Shown in pieces: positions 18,919-28,272 of a stretch of 64,000 bases of DNA (positions within the stretch are counted from its first letter, which is position 1; each line of letters starts with the position of its first letter). The stretch covers positions 23,692 to 87,691 of the forward strand of contig NZ_BKAJ01000068.1 of the NCBI RefSeq assembly GCF_007992495.1, in the 5' to 3' direction. The position numbers and the translations under genes are program-made. A model generated the notes under the pieces. It had not been told where the DNA came from and made no database searches. It was given only the letters and a program-made list of their open reading frames with translations. The stretch is from Reyranella soli (lineage in GTDB: Bacteria > Pseudomonadota > Alphaproteobacteria > Reyranellales > Reyranellaceae).

Positions 18919-20286
18919 CTACAACTTGCCGCCGTGCCACGCCGCGTCGTGGTCACGGTGGACCTGAGTCATGCCGTGCTGGAAGTACGTATCGTAGTAC
19001 TCGTGCTCGAGATGATGGATCTGCAGCCAGATTCCCGGGGCGTGGATCGCCTCGACATGGGCCGGGAAGCGGCCATGCGTCTCGTAGATGTAGGTGCAGA
19101 TGTCGCGGGTGCAGTCGATCACATCCTGCGCGTAGGCACTTGCCTCCTTGAGGTACGTCGCGCCGTAGCTTCCGCGATAGATCTTGTCGAAGGTCGCGGC
19201 GTCGCTGTAGATGCCGGACGGGCCGAACTTCTCCGCCACGACGGCATCGACCGCCGCCGACATCGACTCGTAGTATGGCGGACAGCAGCCCTTGATCAGA
19301 TGCTCGCCCTTATGGCGCAGGCCGACCGCATTGGAGCGCAGCGTGGCGTACTTGGGCAGCGGCACGTGCCAGCGCAGCAGGTCCATCAGCTTCCACTTGG
19401 GCGTGACGAAATCGAAGCCCAGCATCGGCCCGTACTGCTGGATGAACTTGGGATCGCCCATCAGCACCGGCGGCGACATCGATCCGTGGATCCACGCCCC
19501 CAGGCCCATCGCTTCGGCCACCAGGAAGAGGTTCTGGACCAGGAGGTCGGCCTCGATCTGGGTGCGCATCGACCAGACGGCGCCGAGCGGGATCTTGATG
19601 TCCTTGTTGAGGAATCCCTTGTCGACCCACTTCTTGACGCCGGCGGGCTGGTAGAAATTGCGGTCGTCGACGATGGTCGGGCGCGCGCCGGCCGGCTGGG
19701 TCAGCAGGTACATCATGCCGTTGATGTACTGGTGCGACAGGTCGACGACCGGAAAGAACACGGTGGTGCCCGGCAGGTTGGAGAGGAAACGGTTGGAATC
19801 GAGATAGGCCGGAAAGTCGCGATTGCCGTTCGGCACGTCGATGCGCTGATCGAGCAGCTTCACCTTGGCCATCTCGGCCCGCTTGAGCAACTGGTCGGGG
19901 TCGAAGGCATCACCGTCGGCCGGCGGCAGCTTGCGCAGGAAATAGGTCCCGCTGTCGTTGATCATGAAGAAGTGCGTGCCCTGGGCATTGTCGGGACTGC
20001 CCGCCGTGCGGCCCGCCATGTTGACGTTGGGCTTGGCCATGATCGGCTGGCCGTTGCGCGGATCGAAGAACGGACGGTCGGGCATGCTAAGCCCGGTGCA
20101 GCCGGTGGCCGCGATCAGCACTGCCTCCTCCAGCGCCACCAGCGGCGCGCGGTCGTTCTTGCTCTTGTAGCTCATGGCACCGGCGGCGACGTCGCTGCCG
20201 CGGCTGACTCGATGGGTGCGCCGGCGCCAGATCGTGTCGATCAGCGAGCGCGTCTTCAGGCTGTCCAGACCGTGCGTTCCGCTCAT
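18919..20286 (-). CDS. Unknown 455-residue protein of the lipid-oxidation cluster (possible nitroreductase-like fold)
   Basis: No family is recognised with confidence. It begins GLDSLKTRSLIDTIWRRRTH and has ALEEAVLIAATGCTGLSMPD early, which recalls the start of nitroreductases. Later, RTQIEADLLVQNLFLVAEAM and GLGAWIHGS resemble the FMN-contacting helix of that fold. The C-terminal part is His and Tyr rich (HHLEHEYYDTYFQHG). It has no signal peptide or membrane span. The ATG overlaps the upstream ThDP-enzyme stop as ATGA, so both are translated together. An FMN reductase is one option but this is weak inference. Confidence 0.75.
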   Translation of the reverse strand: MSGTHGLDSLKTRSLIDTIWRRRTHRVSRGSDVAAGAMSYKSKNDRAPLVALEEAVLIAATGCTGLSMPDRPFFDPRNGQPIMAKPNVNMAGRTAGSPDNAQGTHFFMINDSGTYFLRKLPPADGDAFDPDQLLKRAEMAKVKLLDQRIDVPNGNRDFPAYLDSNRFLSNLPGTTVFFPVVDLSHQYINGMMYLLTQPAGARPTIVDDRNFYQPAGVKKWVDKGFLNKDIKIPLGAVWSMRTQIEADLLVQNLFLVAEAMGLGAWIHGSMSPPVLMGDPKFIQQYGPMLGFDFVTPKWKLMDLLRWHVPLPKYATLRSNAVGLRHKGEHLIKGCCPPYYESMSAAVDAVVAEKFGPSGIYSDAATFDKIYRGSYGATYLKEASAYAQDVIDCTRDICTYIYETHGRFPAHVEAIHAPGIWLQIHHLEHEYYDTYFQHGMTQVHRDHDAAWHGGKL

Positions 20287-22001
20287 GGCTTCCCCACTTG
20301 TCTCAGGCGGGCTTCCAGCATCTCCAGGACGCCCGCGATCGTGCCCTTCGGTGACGGGCTGTAATGCGGCAGCGCCAGCCGCGTGATGCGGGCGTCGATC
20401 ACGCTCGGCCGCCCGGATGCCAGCGCCGCGCTGTAGGCCTTCTCGAAATCCTCGATGGTCTCCACCGTGTAGCCGTCGGCCCGGCAGGCGCGCGCATAGG
20501 CGGCGAAGTCGGGATTCTGGAACTCGACCAGCGCCGTCTCCTGGAAGGCCTGCAGCTGGAAGAGCTTGATCAGCTTGAATTCGCCGTCGTTGAAGATGAC
20601 CCAGACGATCGGCAGATTGTGCTCGACCGCCGTCATCAGCTCGAACCCGGAGAGCGAATAGCAGCCGTCGCCGCAGCCCACGACCACGGCCCGCTCAGGG
20701 TGCGCGAGCTTGAGCCCGATGGCGCCGTTGACGTGCCCCGCCATCGGTCCGAACGTTCCGGGCTTGCGGAAGTTCTGCCCTTCCTCGAGCTCGATGAAGT
20801 AGCCCAGCCAGGCAAGATGGGCACCGGCATCGGCGAGCACGATGCCGCGCGGCGGCAGCAGGCGTCCGATCGTCTGGGCGAGCTGGCCGGGATGAATGCC
20901 GCCGGGACGCGGCTTCAGCAGCTCCTTCTCATAGTCGCGGCCATCGGCCTGCGCCGCCGGCCGCGGCCCGACCCTGGCTTCCAGCGCTTCGATCAAGGCC
21001 TGCAAGCCAAGCTTGGCGTCGGAGACCAGGGCGAAGTCGGCCTCGTAGGCCTTGCTGATCTCGGTCTCGGAGATGTTGATGTGGATCAGGGTGCGCTTGT
21101 CGAACAGGTCGGCGCGATAGTTGAAAGTGGCGTGTTGGTTCAGCGAGTTGCCGATGGCGATCACCACGTCGGCGTCGAGGAATGCCTTCCAGGCGCTGGC
21201 ATGGCCGCTGTCGCAGAACACGCCGACCGCCAGCGGATGGTTCTCCTCGACGACGCCCTTGCCGTCGAGCGTGGTGAGGAGCGGCAGCTGAAAACGCTCG
21301 ATCAGCCGCCGCACCTCCGCCTCTGCCCCGCTGCGAATGGCGCCGAAGCCCACCAGGGCCACGACCTTCTTGTTGCCGGCAAAAGCCTTGGCCAGGTAGT
21401 CCGCGATCTCGGCGACGCGCTTGCCGTCGGGCCGGACCGGCTTCACCTTGAGCCGCAGGTCACGGTAGTTGGTGACCTCGACGCCGTGGTGCATCAGGTT
21501 TTCCGGCACGTGGATGTGCACCGGGCCCGGCCGGCCCGCGAACGCCAGGTTCACCGCCTTTTCGACGACGTCCATCGTCTTGTTGACGTCGGTGAGCAGC
21601 CAGCTGCCCTTGGTGGTGGCCTTGAACATCTTGCGCGAATCGGGCGTCCGGTTCAGGCCGGACGTCTCATTGAGCGAGCCCTTGCCGCTCCAGTCGAGCG
21701 AGGCATAGCCGGTGATGGCGAGCATCGGATAGGAATCCGACATGGCCACGGCCAGGCCAGAGAACAGATTGAAGGCCCCGGGCCCCGCCGTCGCCCAGCA
21801 GACTCCCAGCTTGTTGGTGAACATGGCGTAGCCGCAGGCAGCGAAGGCCGCCGCCTGCTCGTTGCGGGTGATGATCGGCCGGATCTTGGTCGAGTGCTTC
21901 AGCGCGATCATGGCGCCCGCAGCATTCTCGCCGGCGCCGCCGAAGGCAGCATCGACGCCGATGCTCTCCAGCCCGCGGAAGATCGCATCATAGACACGCA
22001 T
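20283..22001 (-). CDS. ThDP-dependent enzyme (acetolactate synthase / 2-hydroxyacyl-CoA lyase superfamily)
   Basis: 572 residues with all three ThDP domains. The N-terminal domain has the activating glutamate E48 in RNEQAAAFAACGYA. A middle domain follows (VVALVGFGAIRSGAEAEVRR). The C-terminal domain has the metal-binding motif GDGCYSLSGFELMTAVEHN ending in FNDGE. The superfamily carboligates or cleaves 2-oxo and 2-hydroxy acids. Because the neighbour is an alpha-dioxygenase-like protein that would give 2-hydroperoxy acids, a lyase or decarboxylase acting on 2-hydroxy or 2-oxo acids is a reasonable inference, not shown. Its start is five bases from the upstream stop. Confidence 0.9.
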   Translation of the reverse strand: MRVYDAIFRGLESIGVDAAFGGAGENAAGAMIALKHSTKIRPIITRNEQAAAFAACGYAMFTNKLGVCWATAGPGAFNLFSGLAVAMSDSYPMLAITGYASLDWSGKGSLNETSGLNRTPDSRKMFKATTKGSWLLTDVNKTMDVVEKAVNLAFAGRPGPVHIHVPENLMHHGVEVTNYRDLRLKVKPVRPDGKRVAEIADYLAKAFAGNKKVVALVGFGAIRSGAEAEVRRLIERFQLPLLTTLDGKGVVEENHPLAVGVFCDSGHASAWKAFLDADVVIAIGNSLNQHATFNYRADLFDKRTLIHINISETEISKAYEADFALVSDAKLGLQALIEALEARVGPRPAAQADGRDYEKELLKPRPGGIHPGQLAQTIGRLLPPRGIVLADAGAHLAWLGYFIELEEGQNFRKPGTFGPMAGHVNGAIGLKLAHPERAVVVGCGDGCYSLSGFELMTAVEHNLPIVWVIFNDGEFKLIKLFQLQAFQETALVEFQNPDFAAYARACRADGYTVETIEDFEKAYSAALASGRPSVIDARITRLALPHYSPSPKGTIAGVLEMLEARLRQVGKP

Positions 22002-22005
22002 CGTC

Positions 22006-24645
22006 CTAGCTCCGTTTGATCTCGAGGTCGTTCCACGGCTTGAAGCCGTTGGTGATCCCGTAGAGCGCCGGGCCCAATCGCGGGAAATGACGCAGCAGCA
22101 TGGTCACCAGGCTGTTGTTGATCACCCAGTCGATGCCGGCCGCGGTGTAGACGTCCGCCGTGAAGTCCTTGGCGATGAAGCGATCGCTCTTCAGCCGCCG
22201 CGACGCCATCAGGATGAATATGCGGAAGGCGGTGTCGCTGAAGCCGAAGCCGGGCGGCGGAGTCTCGCAGAACAGACCGACCATCAGATCGACGCGGTCG
22301 ACATTGTCCTGTCCGTTGGTCTGGCCGTACAGGCGGCGCAGCTCCTCCGGCAGGCCCGGATGAAGCGGGTTCGCCAGATCGTCGAAGCTCGTGATCGGCT
22401 TCTTGTGCAGGAACTTCAGGAAGCGGTTATAGCGTGGCACGCCGCGCTCGCGGTCGCGCACGATGTCGATCGTTGCGAGGTCGACCACCTCGCCGTTGGG
22501 ACGGATGAGCTCGCGCAGCAAGTTGGGATAGTTGTGCACGGTGATGGCGCCCGGATGGGCGACACCGAAGGAGTAGAAGACGTCGGTGAAGTCCCAGCCA
22601 TCGCGCTTGAAGACGCCGAGCTCGTCGATGTTGCCGATGACGCCCTCGCTGTTGTCCAGCGTGGCCAGCAGCCGGCCGTCGGTCGCCGAGCGCACCGGCA
22701 GGTCGTCGCGCATCAGGGGATGCAGCCGGTAGACCGAGACGAACTCCTCGGTGAGGCAATAGTCGGCGCCGTTGTGGTCGACGCCCGACAGCGGCATGCC
22801 GGAGAACGCCTCGTTCTCACTGATGCGGCCGATGGCGCGATACAGCCGCTCGGTCTGCAGCCCCCACCAGTTGGCCTTCATGCCGATCTGCAGTGCCGGA
22901 TGCGACAGGATGGCGGGCGTCCATTCGACAGTGTGGATCTTGGCCATCAGCGCCGCGTTGACCATGCGCGCGCCATGGAACAGCCGGTCACCGTCCCAGT
23001 CGGGATTGTGGCGCTTGAGCTCGTCGCAGATCGCATTGTGCTCGCGCGCGAACAGGGTGTGCAGCAGGCTGAGCCCCGCCCACCAGTTGCCCGAGAAGCC
23101 GGTCAGCGCCGTCTCCAGCTTGTCGTCGAGCGCGCTGGGGTCGATCACCAGGTTGTCCCCGTCGAGATAGAGCTTGCCGTCGGGCATCGGCTGGCCGGTC
23201 TGCACAAGCTTGCCGTTCTCCAGCCGGCGCTGGGCGCGCAGCCGGTCGGTGGTCTGGCGGTCGCTGCCGTAGATCTGCGAGGCGTCCCACCAGTGCGATT
23301 CGGCATTGGCGTAGCTCGGCGGATATTTCAGCTTCCCGCCATTCTCAGCCCTCTCTCGCGCATAGTCGCGCGTCGGGTCGGGACGCGTGCGCCGGATCTT
23401 CATCGGGCAGGCGCGCTCACGCCACGGATCGTTGTCGGCGAGGTCCACATGGAGCGGATCTTCCGCGACCGGCTCACCATGATTGAACCAGTCGTGGGTC
23501 TCGAACTGGATCCAGGCTGCGGCCAAGTAGTTGAGCGTGGTCGCCGGGATGAAGGTCTTGCGCGCCAGCAGATCGCTGCTGATCAGACGCGGACTCGGCG
23601 TCATCAAGGCCGGCCCCTCCTCCGGAAAAGCTTCCTTCAGGGGGATGTTGCGGCCGAACCGGGCGCCCGGGTTGCTCTTGGTGAAATACATGCTGTTGGC
23701 GTTCTCGCCACGTCCCGGGTCGCTTGAGCTGCCCATCTCTGGCTTCGACAAGTCATTGTACAGGCCGTCGAGGTTGCGCTGCATGAGGTCGCAGGACTGG
23801 AACGGCGGCAGCGTGGCGAGGCCCGCCGGGTTGGAGACCGGGATGATCGACGTGTCGTGCAGGTTCTTCTCCCGCAGCACGACGCGCAACGCGCCAATAT
23901 TGAAGACCGCCCACCAGGTCGACAGGCGATGCCAAGGCCACACGAGGTTGATGGCCTGGAAGAACCACTTGTAGATGTGCCCGCCGACCGAGGCGTGATC
24001 GAAGGGATAGACCACGACGCGATAGATCGCGGAGGCGATCGCCGCCAGGAGGAGCAGGATCCCGCCGGTGCGCACATAGCCGTTGCTGGAGAACACGATC
24101 GAGGCAATCAGCGCCGCACCGAAGATCAAGTTGGTGAGTATCCAGCGCTCGATGCGCACCCAACGCGGCGTCGGGCGGGCGGCCAGCGCGATCACCCAGG
24201 CGATCACGACGTCGACCGTCCACCATAGCGACATCACAGTGTCGCCGCCCGGATTGGTAACGCGCGGCGGTGTTTGCGTATCGTGGAAGACGCGCTCGAT
24301 GCTGCCCAGCACGTCGTGGACGCCGAACCACAGATGCAGGGCGAAGAACAGCCAAGCCGCCGTCCAGAACATCAGCCAGCACGGGCCACCGGCCCGGCGC
24401 CGCAGGATGAAGGCGCTGATCGCGGGAATGAGCAGCAGGATCGACACGAAGATCGTGTTGATCGTCAGGTAGTACCAGACGTCGGGTGTGCTGGTGCCCT
24501 TCCAGGGATTGGAGAGCGGCGGCAGATGCCCACTCGCCAGCCAGCGCTGCATCTGCATCGCCTGGAAGTCGGCAGCCCACCAGGCCCCGGCCATCAGCAG
24601 CAAGACGAGAACAACGACGAACTTGAAAAGGTGTCGACTAGGCAT
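22006..24645 (-). CDS. Alpha-dioxygenase-like heme peroxidase with an N-terminal membrane domain
   Basis: 879 residues. The first about 215 hold six likely spans (near 8-25, 58-82, 88-108, 140-157, 168-187, 194-212). The rest is an animal-type heme peroxidase domain closest in pattern to plant alpha-dioxygenases: distal His H384 in WIQFETHDWFNHG, AREHNAICDEL, KIHTVEWTPAIL, and EEFVSVYRLHPL with the cyclooxygenase-type catalytic Tyr Y639 and proximal heme His H642. Such enzymes add O2 to C2 of fatty acids, and the 2-hydroperoxide decays to CO2 and an aldehyde one carbon shorter. It is probably anchored in the inner membrane near lipids. Plant enzymes lack this membrane part. Confidence 0.85.
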   Translation of the reverse strand: MPSRHLFKFVVVLVLLLMAGAWWAADFQAMQMQRWLASGHLPPLSNPWKGTSTPDVWYYLTINTIFVSILLLIPAISAFILRRRAGGPCWLMFWTAAWLFFALHLWFGVHDVLGSIERVFHDTQTPPRVTNPGGDTVMSLWWTVDVVIAWVIALAARPTPRWVRIERWILTNLIFGAALIASIVFSSNGYVRTGGILLLLAAIASAIYRVVVYPFDHASVGGHIYKWFFQAINLVWPWHRLSTWWAVFNIGALRVVLREKNLHDTSIIPVSNPAGLATLPPFQSCDLMQRNLDGLYNDLSKPEMGSSSDPGRGENANSMYFTKSNPGARFGRNIPLKEAFPEEGPALMTPSPRLISSDLLARKTFIPATTLNYLAAAWIQFETHDWFNHGEPVAEDPLHVDLADNDPWRERACPMKIRRTRPDPTRDYARERAENGGKLKYPPSYANAESHWWDASQIYGSDRQTTDRLRAQRRLENGKLVQTGQPMPDGKLYLDGDNLVIDPSALDDKLETALTGFSGNWWAGLSLLHTLFAREHNAICDELKRHNPDWDGDRLFHGARMVNAALMAKIHTVEWTPAILSHPALQIGMKANWWGLQTERLYRAIGRISENEAFSGMPLSGVDHNGADYCLTEEFVSVYRLHPLMRDDLPVRSATDGRLLATLDNSEGVIGNIDELGVFKRDGWDFTDVFYSFGVAHPGAITVHNYPNLLRELIRPNGEVVDLATIDIVRDRERGVPRYNRFLKFLHKKPITSFDDLANPLHPGLPEELRRLYGQTNGQDNVDRVDLMVGLFCETPPPGFGFSDTAFRIFILMASRRLKSDRFIAKDFTADVYTAAGIDWVINNSLVTMLLRHFPRLGPALYGITNGFKPWNDLEIKRS

Positions 24646-24770
24646 GAGGCTCTCCCCTCAGCGTCAAACCGACGGCAGCGTGAAGCTCTTCAGCGAATAG
24701 CAAAAGTCTTCTTTGCGCATACTCGAACGCGTTTCAGGAGGTGACAAAAGTCACCGACAGCTCGGGCCGC

Positions 24771-26273
<1,503 letters not shown>

Positions 26274-26693
26274 TCAAGCGCGCCCCGGTAGCCGACGCGC
26301 ATGCAGCAGGACGTTGCCCTCGAGCTTCGACGGCAGGTAGTTGATCCGTTGCTGGACGCTCTCCTGGCCGTAGTAGCCGAGGTAGATCAGGGTCTTGAGG
26401 CCCCAGATGCCGACGCGCACCAGCCGGATCGGGAACGCCTCCAGAAGATGCAGCAGGCTCGCCTGCCAACCGGCGGGCAGCAGCGTCATCCAGCCGAGGC
26501 CCAGCAAAAGCAGCTTGAACGCGATCTGCTGCAGGCGCGGGCGCGGCTGTAGCTGCCCGTCGACGGCGTCGACCATGGCGTCGATCGATTGGGCAGAAGC
26601 GGTAGCCGTCTCCGGAACGATACAGGTGGCAAGGCGAACCAGGATTCGCCGCTGCCATGCCTTCAGCACGGGTCGCCGTTGGCGAGCGTCCAT
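26274..26693 (-). CDS. Small protein, possible partner subunit of the GMC oxidase
   Basis: 139 residues, no firm family. It has AWQRRILVRLATCIVPET near the start, which resembles the N-terminal helices of gluconate dehydrogenase subunit 3-like proteins and of fused long-chain alcohol oxidases, where a segment of this kind precedes the GMC part. A hydrophobic region follows (FKLLLLGLGWMTLLPAGW) and then helices such as FPIRLVRVGIWGLKTLIYLG. Its stop is three bases from the GMC start, so translational coupling is likely. I infer a membrane-associated small subunit. Confidence 0.72.
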   Translation of the reverse strand: MDARQRRPVLKAWQRRILVRLATCIVPETATASAQSIDAMVDAVDGQLQPRPRLQQIAFKLLLLGLGWMTLLPAGWQASLLHLLEAFPIRLVRVGIWGLKTLIYLGYYGQESVQQRINYLPSKLEGNVLLHARRLPGRA

Positions 26694-26798
26694 TCGGGCC
26701 TCCGCAGTCTGGACACCTCACGCAATGCTACGCCCCTTACAGGATACTCCCTGCAAGGGTCGGTGGCGAATGCCACACAGACGACCGGAAACGTGCCC

Positions 26799-27782
26799 TC
26801 AGGCGGCGAGCTTGATGCCGAAAGACTGCAGGCTGGGCGTGATGCGCTCGGTGAGCAGCCCGACCTTGCGCAGGTTGCGCACCAGGCCGTCATGCAGGTC
26901 GCGGCGGAAGTACTTGCGGAAGGCGGTCTCGTCGCCGCCGGCCGCGCGCTCGCGCCGGAACTGCTTGATCTCGTCGAGCTCGGCCTTGCCGAAGCCCATG
27001 TCCTGGTAGGCGCCCAGCGGGAAGATGCCGCCCAGCGTGCGGCTCAGCGCCCACACGGCGAAGTCCTCCATCTCGCGATGCTCGGCTTCGGTCGCCTGGC
27101 CGACGATCTCGGGCAGTGACAGCATGGCGAAGCCCATGTGACGCGCCTCGTCCTGCAGGATGCGGCGGCAGACCTGGCGGAGCACGGGATCCTTCGACGA
27201 TTCGGCCAGCATGCGGAACAGCGACACCGCGAAGGTCTCGGCGACGAGCTGCAGGCCGATCGTCTTGAGGTACCAGGACGAGGTGCTGAGCAGCGTGTCG
27301 AAGATCTCCTTGACGTTACCGCCCAGCCCGTAGGTCTCGCCATCCAGCCTGAGCTCGAGATAGCGCTGCAGCACCTCGTTGTGACGCGCCTCGTCGGCGA
27401 CCTGAGTCGCCTGGAACAGCTTGGCGTCCTGGCCCTGCACGCAGTCGACAAGCTGGCTGCACAGCAGCATGGCGCCATGCTCGCCCTGCACCAGGGTCGA
27501 GAGCCGCCAGCGCGTGATGCGGTGGTTGAGCTCGACGCGGTCGGCTTCCGACATGGCGTCCCAGAAACGCGTGCCGTGGATGTCGACAAGGTCGTCGGAG
27601 ATCAGCCCGCCATCGCCTTCCAGCGGCGCCGCCCACTCGATATCGGTGGCGGCGTTCCACTGATCGATCTTGGCCTGCTCGTAGAGCCGGCGCAGATCGG
27701 CCTGCTCGCTGGCGTAGTCGTGGAGAAAGTGCGCCGTGCTGCGCGTATCGACCTGATGTCCGTTGGCCACCCGTTCCTCCAT
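26799..27782 (-). CDS. Ferritin-like diiron protein, probable oxygenase or oxidase
   Basis: 327 residues, mainly helical. Two symmetric half-sites are visible: E101 (QGEHGA) with E131 and H134 (DEARH), and E182 (AETFA) with E212 and H215 (DEARH). These six ligands, with spacings of 30 residues, match the E...ExxH, E...ExxH set of R2-like, desaturase and aldehyde-deformylating diiron enzymes rather than ferritin storage proteins. It is the first gene of the cluster, about 105 bases ahead of the small partner gene. The substrate is unknown; a long-chain acyl or aldehyde compound would fit the neighbours. Confidence 0.85.
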   Translation of the reverse strand: MEERVANGHQVDTRSTAHFLHDYASEQADLRRLYEQAKIDQWNAATDIEWAAPLEGDGGLISDDLVDIHGTRFWDAMSEADRVELNHRITRWRLSTLVQGEHGAMLLCSQLVDCVQGQDAKLFQATQVADEARHNEVLQRYLELRLDGETYGLGGNVKEIFDTLLSTSSWYLKTIGLQLVAETFAVSLFRMLAESSKDPVLRQVCRRILQDEARHMGFAMLSLPEIVGQATEAEHREMEDFAVWALSRTLGGIFPLGAYQDMGFGKAELDEIKQFRRERAAGGDETAFRKYFRRDLHDGLVRNLRKVGLLTERITPSLQSFGIKLAA

Positions 27783-27825
27783 GTCTCTATTTGGGAGGAA
27801 GGGTAAACCTAAAACTTGTTAGAAA

Positions 27826-28272
27826 CTAGACCGCCGGATGCACATTGCGCCTGCTCAGTCGCAACAGCGAAGCGGTCGCCCGGTCGTCCTCGGCCGGTTG
27901 GTAAACCACGCTGAAAAGCGTCCGGGTCTTGGCCAAAGCCTCGCCGAACCCCTTCTGGTCGCTCTCGAAGGAGTCGAAGCCGCAGCGCAGCATGAACGGC
28001 AGCTGGTCCTGCAGCACGCCGCCGGTGGCGCGCAATTCGCCGGTGTAGCCCAGCCGGCCGCGCAGCAGGCGCGCCTGGCTATAAGCCCGGCCGTCGCTGA
28101 ACTTGGGGAAACTGAGCACGATCAGGCGGAGCCGACCGACATGCGGCGCCAGATCCTCGACCGGGTCGGTGTTGGCGAGCGACACCGCGGGCCAGGCCGG
28201 CCGCTGCTGCCAGTCGGCGAACGGCAGCGGCTCGAGGATGGTGGTGCTCCCCGTCTCGCTAAACAGCGGCAT
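27826..28272 (-). CDS. DUF934 protein of the sulfite reductase operon
   Basis: 148 residues. WPAVSLANTDPVEDLAPHVGRL, LIVLSFPKFSDGRAYSQARLLR and GELRATGGVLQDQLPFMLRCG are the DUF934 signature found in alphaproteobacterial and other cysI operons. It is assumed to help sulfite reduction, but its biochemical role is not settled. The ATG at 28272 overlaps the cysI stop by 14 bases; the longer open frame has no family resemblance. The next gene downstream belongs to a different process, after a short gap with a possible promoter. Confidence 0.85.
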   Translation of the reverse strand: MPLFSETGSTTILEPLPFADWQQRPAWPAVSLANTDPVEDLAPHVGRLRLIVLSFPKFSDGRAYSQARLLRGRLGYTGELRATGGVLQDQLPFMLRCGFDSFESDQKGFGEALAKTRTLFSVVYQPAEDDRATASLLRLSRRNVHPAV

